A stretch of DNA of 64,000 bases from JAHIQC01 sp964565645 (GTDB taxonomy: Bacteria > Actinomycetota > Coriobacteriia > Anaerosomatales > JAHIQC01). The stretch spans positions 1 through 64,000 of the forward strand of contig CAZMFQ010000008.1 of the NCBI GenBank assembly GCA_964565645.1. The letters are read 5' to 3'. The notes under the pieces were generated by a model that searched no databases, had not been told where the DNA came from, and worked only from the letters and a program-made list of their open reading frames with translations. Positions 7,478 to 15,798 of the stretch are shown here, piece after piece. A program made the translations under genes and the position numbers. The stretch's first letter is position 1. Each line of letters begins with the position of its first letter.

Positions 7478-9826
7478 TCACATCGCGTGACCGCCGAAGC
7501 GGTTGCGCAGCGCGCTCAACACCTGCCCCGCATAGCTCGGGTCCTTCTCGGACTCGATCCGAAACTCGAGCGCGCCACGGATCACCCGGTCCTCCAGTGA
7601 CATCTCCTCGGCGGTCCGCACGGTCCAGGCGCCCTCGCCGGTGTGCCCGACCGATCCGGAGACGCCCTCGAGGTCCTGCCCGAACTCGCGGAACGCGTCG
7701 AGCATCCAGCCCACGAGCCGCGACTCGATGACGCTCCCCCGCTGGTAGACCTCGGCGACGCGCTCGAGATCAAGGTCGAACGCGGCGTTGTGCATGATCT
7801 GGAACCCCTCGGCGATCGCCTGCATCATGCCGTACTCGATGCCGTTGTGGACCATCTTCACGAAATGGCCGGCGCCGTGCCCCTCGAAGAAGCGGTACCC
7901 GTCATGCAGGGCGAGGTCGGCGAAGAGCGGTTCGACGAGCTCGAAGTCCTCGGTTCTGCCGCCGATCATCAGGCACGCCCCGGTCCGGGCGCCGCCGGGC
8001 CCGCCGCTGGTACCGCAGTCGAGGAATCGGATGCCGCGCTCCGCGAGACGATCGGCGCGCGTCGCCGCGTCCTTGTAGAACGAGTTGCCGCCGTCGATCA
8101 CGATGTCGCCCGGGCTGAGCAGCTCCGCCAGTCCGCCCGGTTCGAACAACACCTCATCGACCGGTGCCCCGGCAGTGAGCATGAGCCAGACGACCCTCGG
8201 TGCGGGAAGTGTCGCGACGAGGTCCGCGAGCGACCTCGCGGGTCTGATCCCCTTGGTCTCGAGTGCCTCGGCCTTGGCGTAGGACCGGTTGTAGCCGTGC
8301 ACGATCCAATCGTGGTCGCGCAGGTTCAGCGCGATACCGGCGCCCATCTTGCCGAGCCCCACGACGCCCACGCTGCCGGCCGCGTGACGATGCGCCAGCG
8401 CCACGTCGGCCGCCTCGACAGCCTGCCAGGTGTCGGGTTCGTAAGTCGCGAGCGGGGTGGCCCCCTCCCGCCAAGCGCGGACGACCGGGTCGATGAACTC
8501 CCACATCGCGCGGACCTCGTCGGTTGAGACGAACAGCGTCTGGTCCCCGCGGAACGCGTCCATCAGGAGACGCGCGTACTCCTCGACATACTGCGCCTTC
8601 TCCTCCTTCTCGTAGAGGAAGAAGCGGAACTCGCGCTTCTCGAGTTCGTTGTCGAAACCGGGCTTCTTGGCCCAGAACTCGATCTTGATCTCGTCGCTGG
8701 GCTCCAGGGTGAAGACCACGCGGTTGCGGTAGTGGCGTCCGCCCGTGCACATGCAGGGATGCGGGTGCCTGAACGTCACCGCGATCTGCTTGGAGACGGC
8801 CTGCATCCGTTTGCCGCTCTCGAGCGTGACGGGCACACCGGCCCAGCGCGGCCCCGCAAGCTCGGTCACGAGCCTGAAGAACGTCTCGGTGGTGCTGTCG
8901 GGCTCAACGCCCTCGATCTGCCGGAAGCCGGTGTACTGCGAGCGGTAGGTCTGCGACGCGACCTCCTCGGCGGAAAGCGGGCGCAGCAGCTCGCGGATCG
9001 CCGCGGCGCGCGCGGTGCGGATGGCGTGAGGCCCGGGGTCGGCGGGCTGGTCCATCGTCACGAGCGCGAGCATCTGCAGCAGATGGTTCTGCCCGACGTC
9101 GCGCAGCGCGCCGACGCCGTCGTAGAAGCGCCCGCGCTTCTCGACGCCGAGCGTCTCGTGCAGCGTGATGTCGATCGACTCGATCGCGGTGCGGTCCCAC
9201 GACATCTCGAACAGGTTGTTGGTGAACCGGAAGTTCAGGATGCCCTGGAGCATCTCCTTGGCCAGGTAATGGTCGATACGGTAGATCTGCTCCTCGCGGA
9301 ACAGGCTCGCGAGCAGCTCGTCGAGGGCCTGCGAGCTGTCCTCGTCGTTGCCGAACGGCTTCTCCACGAGCACGCGCGTCCAGCCGGCCAGGTCGCTGCA
9401 AGCCTCCGTGAGCCCGCTTTCCGCAAGCCTGCGGAAGATCGTCTCGTAGTGCTCGGGAGGCACCGCCAGATAGAAGAGCTTGTTCGTGCACATGCCCCAT
9501 GCGTCGTCGATGGACTTGAGGTGCAGCGCAAGCGCCTCGTACGCGGCTTCGTCGTCGAAGGCGCCCTGCGAGTAGGTGAACATGCCGAGGAACTCCTCGG
9601 CGGCCTCGGGGGCTGTGCCCGGATAGCGCTCGGCGATGATGCCGCGCACGTGCCCGCGCAGGTCGTCGTCGCTCCAGGGCCTTCGCGAGAAGCCCACGCA
9701 CGCGAAGTGCCGGGGTAGGACCGCCTTGTTGCTCAGGTGGAAGATCGACGGAACGATCTTGCGTGCCATGAGGTCCCCGGTGGCTCCGAAGACGACGAGT
9801 ACGGTCGGGTCGATCGGCTCAGGCAT
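7478..9826 (-). CDS. zwf-gnd: Bifunctional glucose-6-phosphate dehydrogenase / 6-phosphogluconate dehydrogenase fusion
   Basis: One uninterrupted 782-codon frame joins two oxidative pentose-phosphate enzymes. Residues 1 to about 475 are glucose-6-phosphate dehydrogenase: nucleotide motif G14-A-T-G-D-L, E-K-P-F-G at 155-159 and the active-site R183-I-D-H-Y-L-A-K-E. Residues about 485-782 are a short, GntZ/YqeC-type decarboxylating 6-phosphogluconate dehydrogenase: G-L-G-K-M-G, I-D-G-G-N-S at 577-582, G-T-S-G-G-P-G-G and K657-M-V-H-N-G-I-E-Y-G. Both active sites look intact. The lactonase between the two reactions is not part of the chain and not in the window. GGGGGGA precedes the ATG. The fused length equals the sum of the two single-domain families. 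Confidence 0.93.
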   Translation of the reverse strand: MPEPIDPTVLVVFGATGDLMARKIVPSIFHLSNKAVLPRHFACVGFSRRPWSDDDLRGHVRGIIAERYPGTAPEAAEEFLGMFTYSQGAFDDEAAYEALALHLKSIDDAWGMCTNKLFYLAVPPEHYETIFRRLAESGLTEACSDLAGWTRVLVEKPFGNDEDSSQALDELLASLFREEQIYRIDHYLAKEMLQGILNFRFTNNLFEMSWDRTAIESIDITLHETLGVEKRGRFYDGVGALRDVGQNHLLQMLALVTMDQPADPGPHAIRTARAAAIRELLRPLSAEEVASQTYRSQYTGFRQIEGVEPDSTTETFFRLVTELAGPRWAGVPVTLESGKRMQAVSKQIAVTFRHPHPCMCTGGRHYRNRVVFTLEPSDEIKIEFWAKKPGFDNELEKREFRFFLYEKEEKAQYVEEYARLLMDAFRGDQTLFVSTDEVRAMWEFIDPVVRAWREGATPLATYEPDTWQAVEAADVALAHRHAAGSVGVVGLGKMGAGIALNLRDHDWIVHGYNRSYAKAEALETKGIRPARSLADLVATLPAPRVVWLMLTAGAPVDEVLFEPGGLAELLSPGDIVIDGGNSFYKDAATRADRLAERGIRFLDCGTSGGPGGARTGACLMIGGRTEDFELVEPLFADLALHDGYRFFEGHGAGHFVKMVHNGIEYGMMQAIAEGFQIMHNAAFDLDLERVAEVYQRGSVIESRLVGWMLDAFREFGQDLEGVSGSVGHTGEGAWTVRTAEEMSLEDRVIRGALEFRIESEKDPSYAGQVLSALRNRFGGHAM

Positions 9827-9932
9827 GGGGTCCCCCCGGGGCGGGATTCGGTTCGGTCACCCGGTAGATTCCCGAACATCGTGTCAGCGCCACCTGATAT
9901 CGTTCACTCAGACGCCGATCGAGGAGGTGCCG

Positions 9933-10301
9933 GTGGCCGAGCCGAAGGAACCGTGCAACATGGGACTGCACGAAGCCGCACTTGAGGGCATGCCTTTGCC
10001 TGTGATCGTGCACGACCTCGAGATGGTGATCTACGCCAATGCTGAGGCCTGCAGGGCCCTCGGCGCCGCGACCCGCGACCTGCTCGAAGGCCGCCCCCTC
10101 GCCGAGCTCACGCATCCCGACGGCCGCGACGCCGGAGCGGAACGCCGTCGCTTCCTGATGGAGAGCGGCCAGGTCTTCCGCGACATCGCGGTCAAGATGC
10201 TGGACGTCAACGGCGCGACGGTCTACGTGACCGGGAGCGCCTCACGGATCGTCTACTGCGGCAGACCCGCGATCATGTTCGTGGGGACACGCACCGGCTA
10301 G
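9933..10301 (+). CDS. Stand-alone PAS-domain protein
   Basis: I start at GTG 9933 because GAGGAGG lies just upstream; ATG 9960 is an alternative. The 122-residue product is essentially one PAS fold: the family's L-P-V-I-V-H-D-L-E-M-V-I-Y-A-N-A-E-A start, a central G-R-P-L-A-E-L-T-H-P-D helix region, and closing strands R-P-A-I-M-F-V-G-T. No output domain, membrane helix or cofactor Cys/His can be assigned. It is divergent from the zwf-gnd fusion and convergent with serS. It may act as a small sensor or partner protein. Confidence 0.7.
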   Translation: MAEPKEPCNMGLHEAALEGMPLPVIVHDLEMVIYANAEACRALGAATRDLLEGRPLAELTHPDGRDAGAERRRFLMESGQVFRDIAVKMLDVNGATVYVTGSASRIVYCGRPAIMFVGTRTG

Positions 10302-10318
10302 AGGGCCTCCGGCGCGCG

Positions 10319-11596
10319 TCAGCCGCGGATGACCTCCTGGCCGCCCATGTACGGCCGCAGGACCTCGGGGACCACGACGCTGCCGTCCGCCTGCTGGTAG
10401 TTCTCGAGCACGGCGACAAGACACCGTCCGACCGCGAGCCCCGAACCATTGAGCGTGTGCACGAGGCGCGAACCTTTGAACGCCTCCGGATCGCGGTACT
10501 TGATGCTCGCCCGCCGCGCCTGGAACTCCACGCAGTTGCTGCAGCTCGAGATCTCCTTGTAGCCGTCGTAGCTCGGGAGCCATACCTCGAGATCGTAGGT
10601 CTTGGCCGCGCCGAAGCCCATGTCGCCGGTGCACAAGGTGATGACCCGATACGGCAGCCCCAGAAGCTGCAGGATGTTCTCAGCGTCGGCGACCATGCCC
10701 TCGAGCTCGTCGAATGACGTCTCGGGCACGGCGAACTTGACCATCTCGACCTTGTCGAACTGGTGCACGCGGATCATGCCCCGGGTGTCGCGCCCGGCAC
10801 TGCCCGCCTCTTCGCGGAAACAGGGCGTGTACGCCGCGTAGTGCAGCGGCAGCTCCGCACCCTCCAGGACCTCGTCGCGGTGCAGGTTCGTGAGCTGCAC
10901 CTCGGCGGTCGGGATCAGGTACAGGCCGTCGACCGTCTTGAACAGATCCTCTTCGAACTTGGGCAGCTGCCCGGTGCCCGTGAGCGTCTCGCTGTTGGCC
11001 ATCGCCGGCACGGACCACTCGGTGTAGCCGCGAGCGCCGTGGGTGTCGAGCATGAAGTTGATGAGGGCGCGATTCAGTCGAGCACCGTCACGCCCGAGAA
11101 CCACGAACCTCGATTTCGCCAGCTTCACGCCGCGCTCGAAATCCACGATCCCCATCTCAGGCCCGAGGTCCCAGTGCGCTTTCGGTTCGAAATCGAACTG
11201 CCGAGGAGTGCCCCACCTGCGGACCTCGACGTTGTCGTCCTCGCTCGCCCCCACCGGCACGCTCGCATCCGGGATGTTGGGGGCGGTCATGAGCAGCTCG
11301 CGGACCTTGGCCTCCACAAGGGCGAGGGATTCGTCGAGGGCTGCGATCTCCTCGTTGATCTCGCGGACCTCGGTCTTGGCCGCCTCGGCCTCATCACGCT
11401 TGCCGGCCTGCATCAGACCACCGATGGCCTTGCTCGCCTCGTTGCGACGCGCCTGCAGGGCTTCGACCCTTCCGATGACCCCGCGTCGCTCCTCGTCGGC
11501 AGCGACGAACTCCTCGACATCCCACGACGAGTTGCGCGCCTTCATCGCCGCGCGGACCGCTTCGGTGTTGTCGCGGACGAACTTGGCGTCGAGCAT
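10319..11596 (-). CDS. serS: Seryl-tRNA synthetase
   Basis: This is a class II aminoacyl-tRNA synthetase of 425 residues. The start is ATG 11596 (M-L-D-A-K-F-V), preceded by AGGAGG; an ATG 15 codons upstream would leave no such site. The N-terminal coiled-coil arm that holds the tRNA-Ser variable arm is residues about 25-100. The catalytic core follows, with T-G-T-G-Q-L-P-K-F, motif 2 (C-F-R-E-E-A-G-S-A-G-R-D-T-R-G) and motif 3 (G-S-G-L-A-V-G-R). I found no T-box leader in the 157 bases upstream. Two tRNA-Ser genes are within 8 kb. Confidence 0.97.
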   Translation of the reverse strand: MLDAKFVRDNTEAVRAAMKARNSSWDVEEFVAADEERRGVIGRVEALQARRNEASKAIGGLMQAGKRDEAEAAKTEVREINEEIAALDESLALVEAKVRELLMTAPNIPDASVPVGASEDDNVEVRRWGTPRQFDFEPKAHWDLGPEMGIVDFERGVKLAKSRFVVLGRDGARLNRALINFMLDTHGARGYTEWSVPAMANSETLTGTGQLPKFEEDLFKTVDGLYLIPTAEVQLTNLHRDEVLEGAELPLHYAAYTPCFREEAGSAGRDTRGMIRVHQFDKVEMVKFAVPETSFDELEGMVADAENILQLLGLPYRVITLCTGDMGFGAAKTYDLEVWLPSYDGYKEISSCSNCVEFQARRASIKYRDPEAFKGSRLVHTLNGSGLAVGRCLVAVLENYQQADGSVVVPEVLRPYMGGQEVIRG

Positions 11597-11753
11597 CTGC
11601 GGTGGCCTCCTGAAAGACATCGGCAGGGATACGGAAATCACATGGCGGCAGTATAGCCGACAGGGAGGCGGACGGGGCCCTGCACGAGTACCATGGCGTC
11701 AGAGGTCTGACGCGGGTCGGCGCACCGACCGCTACGGACACACGGGGGGACGT

Positions 11754-12488
11754 ATGCCGGATTCCACGATCATCGCCCAGATTGCCGGACGCGACAGCGT
11801 CGCGGCGGCGGTGCTCGCCGTGCGCGAGCGCGGCTTCACACGCGTCGTGCCGACCGTCGCATACACAGGCACCGAGACGGGCGACTCGACGGCCCCCGCC
11901 CGAGCGGTCGACAGGCTTCGGGAGCTCCTTCTCGGCACGGCGGAGGTCGCGGAACCGATAACGTTGCACGACCCGAGGCTTTGGGCGGCCCTCAACGGCC
12001 GACCGGCGGCTGAGATCCGCGAGCGCTTCAGGATGTTCTCGCCCTGCATGGCCTGCCACCTGTACTTCCACCTGCTCAGAGTGCCGCTTGCCTGGGCGCT
12101 CGATGACGCGCCGGTGGTGTCCGGAGAGCGCGACACGCACGACGGGCGGGTGAAGCTCAGCCAGACCACCGCGAGCATCGACGCCTCGATCCGCGTGCTC
12201 GCATACGGCGGCGTCGAGCTGCTCGAACCGCTCCGCGATCTGGCCGGCGAGCAGGTCGGCGAACTCGTGGGCGACGGGTGGGACGAGGGCGCGGGCCAAC
12301 TCTCCTGCCTGCTCTCGGGCAACTACGCGACGCTCGACGGGCGTGTGCCGCTGGATGAGTCGGCCTACGACCGCTACATCGCCGAGTTCTTCGAACCGGT
12401 CGGGCGCGCCGTGATAGACGCCTGGCGCAACCCCGGTGACGGGCCGGCAGACTACGCGGGAATCGTCGGCGAGGTCCTCGGCGGATGA
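11754..12488 (+). CDS. PP-loop-like protein of unknown function
   Basis: This 244-residue protein starts I-I-A-Q-I-A-G-R-D-S-V-A-A-A, placed like the S-G-G-x-D-S pyrophosphate loop of N-type ATP pyrophosphatases but with A-G-R in place of S-G-G. A V-P-T-V-A-Y-T-G-T-E strand follows, as in those folds. Near residue 95 is S-P-C-M-A-C-H-L-Y-F-H, a C-x-x-C-H that could bind metal; it is cytosolic with no signal peptide, so haem c attachment is unlikely. The GGGGGGA before ATG 11754 defines the start. Its stop overlaps the phosphoglycerate mutase start by 4 bases, so the two are translationally coupled. I cannot assign a substrate. Confidence 0.6.
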   Translation: MPDSTIIAQIAGRDSVAAAVLAVRERGFTRVVPTVAYTGTETGDSTAPARAVDRLRELLLGTAEVAEPITLHDPRLWAALNGRPAAEIRERFRMFSPCMACHLYFHLLRVPLAWALDDAPVVSGERDTHDGRVKLSQTTASIDASIRVLAYGGVELLEPLRDLAGEQVGELVGDGWDEGAGQLSCLLSGNYATLDGRVPLDESAYDRYIAEFFEPVGRAVIDAWRNPGDGPADYAGIVGEVLGG

Positions 12489-13786
12489 ATGGGTCGTCGA
12501 CACCGCTGGTGATGCTCGTGCTCGACGGCATGGGCGACCGGGCGTACGCCGAACTCGGCGGCCTTTCGCCGGTCGAAGCCGCCGACACTCCCAACCTCGA
12601 TGCGCTCGCGGCGCTCGGCGCGTGCGGGACGATGTACCCGCTCGAGCCGGGATACGCTCCGAGCTCGCACCAGGCGCACTTCGCCCTGTTCGGCTACGAC
12701 CCGGCGGAGTTCCCGGGCAGAGGGCTACTGGAGGCGCTCGGCAGTGACATGCCGCCCGCACACGGCGAGGTCGTGCTGCGGGCCAATCTGGCGCGCGTGA
12801 CCGAACGTGACGGGTCGTATCACATCGAGGAGCGCCCGGATCCCCGGGAGGGCGAGGCCGGACTTGACGAACTCGACCTCGACGACGAGATCGACGGCGT
12901 ACGCATCCGCTTCGTGCACACCGACCATCTGCAGGGGCTCCTCTACCTCTCCTCGGCGCACAGCGCCATCTCGCATCACATAAGCGACGCGGACCCGTTG
13001 CGCGCGGACATGCCGGTGCTCGCCGTGTGCGCGCTCGAGGAGGCGAGCGACCCGGCGGCGGCGGAACACACCGCGCGCGTCCTCAACGAATGGATGCGCA
13101 GGACGCACCGGCGCCTGCGCGGGCGCGAGCTGGACTTCGTACTCGTGAAATGGGCGGGCGCGCACGCGTCGATCACGCCGTTCGCCAAGCGCTTCGGGCT
13201 GAGGGGCGTGTGCCTCGGCGCCGGCGTGCTGTACCGGGGGCTGGCGCTCGCGGTGGGCATGGAGCACGTCGAGATACCGGCCACGGCCGGACCCGCCGAG
13301 GACCTCTCCGCGCGCGTCGAGAGGGCTCTGGCGCTGTTGGAGCAGGGCCACGACTTCATCCACGTGCACTCGAAGTGGCCCGACATGCGCGGGCACCGCA
13401 AGGACCCCGGCCGCAAGCGCGACGTGCTCTCCGAACTCGACACGGCGCTCGGACCGCTCGTGGAGCTGGCGCGAAAGGGCGTGGTGGTCTCGGTGCTCGC
13501 CGACCACCAGACCCCCTCCGCCGGCCCGCTCTATCACGGCGGCGCTGCGGTCCCGCTCGTGATCGCCGGCGGGGTCTCGCGCTCTGACCCTGTCACGTCG
13601 TTCGGAGAGTCGATGTGTGCTGGAGGCAGCCTCGGTGTTCTGCGCGGACGCGACGTGCTGCCGCTCATGCTCGACGCCGCGGACCGCTCGGCGTTCCTCG
13701 CCGACAGGATGACGCCGCATCTCGCGCTCGGTGTGCCGCGCCCCGAGGACCTCGTGAGGCTGAACGCCGAGGATCCGGGCTTCTGA
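12485..13786 (+). CDS. apgM: 2,3-bisphosphoglycerate-independent phosphoglycerate mutase, archaeal type
   Basis: This 433-residue member of the alkaline phosphatase superfamily interconverts 3- and 2-phosphoglycerate using two metal ions. It opens with M-L-V-L-D-G-M-G-D-R (first metal ligand). It continues with D-T-P-N-L-D and the candidate nucleophile segment P-S-S-H-Q-A-H-F-A-L-F-G-Y-D-P. It closes with the metal-binding V-L-A-D-H-Q-T-P segment. Length matches the aPGAM family rather than the about 510-residue GpmI. It overlaps the preceding PP-loop-like gene by ATGA. Confidence 0.88.
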   Translation: MNGSSTPLVMLVLDGMGDRAYAELGGLSPVEAADTPNLDALAALGACGTMYPLEPGYAPSSHQAHFALFGYDPAEFPGRGLLEALGSDMPPAHGEVVLRANLARVTERDGSYHIEERPDPREGEAGLDELDLDDEIDGVRIRFVHTDHLQGLLYLSSAHSAISHHISDADPLRADMPVLAVCALEEASDPAAAEHTARVLNEWMRRTHRRLRGRELDFVLVKWAGAHASITPFAKRFGLRGVCLGAGVLYRGLALAVGMEHVEIPATAGPAEDLSARVERALALLEQGHDFIHVHSKWPDMRGHRKDPGRKRDVLSELDTALGPLVELARKGVVVSVLADHQTPSAGPLYHGGAAVPLVIAGGVSRSDPVTSFGESMCAGGSLGVLRGRDVLPLMLDAADRSAFLADRMTPHLALGVPRPEDLVRLNAEDPGF

Positions 13787-13826
13787 TCTCGGCGCCGCGC
13801 GGTGTGGGAGGCGAGCGTAGGCCAGC

Positions 13827-14627
13827 CTAGCGGCGCGCCGCGACCAATCCGTCGCGCAGGCCCGCGAACGTGCACTCGGACATCTCGAGGGTGGCGGTGC
13901 GCCGCCCGATCTCATGCAGCCCGTGCGCGTCCGACGAGCTGATCTGCGGCAGGGCCGAGTTCAGGCCGCACACCTCAAGGCACCCGGGCTCGATGATCTC
14001 GACGGCCGAGAAGGCATCATCGGCGAGCAACTCCTCGGCGATCGGCGAATCGAGGAGTCGGTACTCGCCGAACACGCGATCGATGTGCCCGATGTGACAG
14101 AGGCCCCCGAGTTCGTTCACATGGCGGGCGACCTCACGCGGATCGTGCGCGAGCACCACGCAGGGCAGATCGTGTATCGCGGCAGCCGGATTCTTCATGC
14201 CCAGAAGCACGAGCAGCGCATCGAACGCCCCCTCGGCCTCGAGCGGGTCGAACAGAGCGATCAGGTGCGTCTCGTCGGCGCCCCAGCGGACCTTGAGTTC
14301 GGCGCCGGAGACGATCTGCAGCTCGCTGCCGGTCGAATCGGCGACCTCGCGCGCCGCGCGGTGGAGGAGCCTGCCGTACGCGACGCTGAAGTGATCGGCG
14401 ATGCCCAGCACGTCGATGCCGTGCTCGAGCGCGGTGTGCACGATGGCGCGCGGAGTGGTTCCCGCCGCGTCGTGGTAGTCGTTGGGGATCAGCGGCGTGT
14501 GATTGTGCAGGTCGACGGTGTAGCGCGGCATCGCACGTCCATGGTCGTCGGCGACGGACAAGGGCCCCGACCAGTCTAGCACCGGGCGGGTCCCTTCCAT
14601 GGTCGCTATCCGCTCGAACGGGCTCAT
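13827..14627 (-). CDS. PHP-domain metal-dependent phosphoesterase-like protein
   Basis: Using ATG 14627 the product has 266 residues; M-P-R-Y-T-V-D-L-H-N-H-T, 32 codons further in, is an alternative start. Metal-binding motifs of the PHP superfamily are clear: D-L-H-N-H at the start of the domain, A-D-H-F in the second strand, G-H-I-D, and the final S-S-S-D-A-H. The superfamily includes histidinol phosphatase and nucleic-acid phosphoesterases; this branch has no assigned substrate. It is the last gene of the operon running from 24.8 kb, 13 bases after the second dehydratase-like gene. Its place in that operon suggests a link to organometal or Fe-S redox metabolism, but this is only context. 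Confidence 0.8.
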   Translation of the reverse strand: MSPFERIATMEGTRPVLDWSGPLSVADDHGRAMPRYTVDLHNHTPLIPNDYHDAAGTTPRAIVHTALEHGIDVLGIADHFSVAYGRLLHRAAREVADSTGSELQIVSGAELKVRWGADETHLIALFDPLEAEGAFDALLVLLGMKNPAAAIHDLPCVVLAHDPREVARHVNELGGLCHIGHIDRVFGEYRLLDSPIAEELLADDAFSAVEIIEPGCLEVCGLNSALPQISSSDAHGLHEIGRRTATLEMSECTFAGLRDGLVAARR

Positions 14628-14640
14628 CGGGTCCGGCCGC

Positions 14641-15798
14641 TCAGCACATCTGCTCGACGAACGCCTCGATGCGCGTGCGCAGCTGGCCCTCATCGGCATC
14701 CGAGTAGTCGGTCTCGATCTTGAGGAACGGGACCGCCAGTTCGTCGCGGCAGGCGCGCTGCACCAGCACGGACTCCACGTTGAAGGTGTGGCATGCGAGC
14801 CATACCGTGTCGATGACGCCCTGCACCTCGTAGGTGTCGACGGTGCGCCTGAGCAACTCAAGCCGTCCGTCGTTCGGGCTCATGCACGCGCAGGGTATGC
14901 CGAGGGTGAACCGTGCAAGCGCGTCGATCGGGTCGCCGGTCTCGTCGATGAGCCGATCGAAGGACTTGGTGCCGCTGCAGGCGTCGTGCGCGACCACCCG
15001 CGCGCCGGACTCCTCGGCAAGGCGCATGACCTTGTTGGTCTCGGGCGACATCGGGGTCCCGGTGACGAGCACGCGCGGTCGGCCGTCGCCGGTGGCGGCG
15101 TCCGCAGCGTCGGCGAGCTCGACCGCCTCGGCGAGCTCGGTGAGCAGCGCCACGTAGGGGTCACGGTCGATCACGAAGTCGGTGAGCGAGCGGACGTTGA
15201 GCATCTGCGTCCACGTGAGCGCCGGCACGGGGCGTTCGAAGGTCCGATTGATGCGCTGGAGCAGCCGGCGCATGTTGTTCTCGTAGGCGATCTCGTCGCG
15301 CAGGCGCTCGTCGGTGACCGTCTGGCCCGTGACGCCCTCGAGGAACTCCGTCACCCGCTCGATCTCCGCGTGCCAGTGCTCGAGGGCCCGCGGCGCGTTC
15401 ACGTCGAAGGGCAGCTGCATCACATGCACGGGCTTGAGTGACTTGAGCAGCTCGAAGACCTTCTTCTTGCCGTCGCAGGTCGTCTCGCCGATGAGCGCGT
15501 CGGCGAAGTGGAAGAACGGGCAGGTGTCGGTGATCGCCAGGCCGTAGCTCGACTTGATGAGCGGGCAGAAGTTGCGCGGCAGCTCCACCTCCGCGGCAGG
15601 TATCGCCTCGACGTCGCTTCCGCACAGCGAGACCGGGACCGCACCGGCCGCTCGCACCAGCTCGAACGGGATGTAGCCACAGTACAGGCCGACGACCTTG
15701 GTGCCGGCCTCCTTCGCGGCCTTGAACTCAAGTTGCGCCCATTCGAGTCTGCGCTCGAACTCGTCCAGGATCGCCTCGATGCTCCTCGGCATGCTCAC
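14641..15798 (-). CDS. 2-hydroxyacyl-CoA dehydratase / double-cubane cluster family protein (second copy)
   Basis: The 385-residue product belongs to the family of (R)-2-hydroxyacyl-CoA dehydratase subunits and double-cubane-cluster proteins. Family Cys motifs are present: G-L-Y-C-G-Y near residue 39, N-F-C-P-L-I-K-S-S-Y-G near 78, T-D-T-C-P-F-F-H-F-A-D, and T-T-C-D-G-K-K-K. C-terminal motifs are V-T-G-T-P-M-S-P-E and I-P-C-A-C-M-S-P-N. It is shorter than the 23505-24788 paralogue and lies at the other end of the same operon. GTG 15798 overlaps the stop of the MerB-like selenoprotein by 4 bases; ATG 15792 is an alternative. It would accept electrons from the ATP-driven activator at 22729-23487 (inference). 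The substrate is unknown. Confidence 0.85.
   Translation of the reverse strand: MSMPRSIEAILDEFERRLEWAQLEFKAAKEAGTKVVGLYCGYIPFELVRAAGAVPVSLCGSDVEAIPAAEVELPRNFCPLIKSSYGLAITDTCPFFHFADALIGETTCDGKKKVFELLKSLKPVHVMQLPFDVNAPRALEHWHAEIERVTEFLEGVTGQTVTDERLRDEIAYENNMRRLLQRINRTFERPVPALTWTQMLNVRSLTDFVIDRDPYVALLTELAEAVELADAADAATGDGRPRVLVTGTPMSPETNKVMRLAEESGARVVAHDACSGTKSFDRLIDETGDPIDALARFTLGIPCACMSPNDGRLELLRRTVDTYEVQGVIDTVWLACHTFNVESVLVQRACRDELAVPFLKIETDYSDADEGQLRTRIEAFVEQMC

Noticed and set aside
11597..11753. T-box leader for serS
   Set aside because: Too short, and no T-box sequence or specifier hairpin was found on the minus strand.
11754..12488. LarE or another known sulfur transferase
   Set aside because: The PP-loop is degenerate, LarE-specific motifs are not seen, and the gene is 17 kb from larB-larC.
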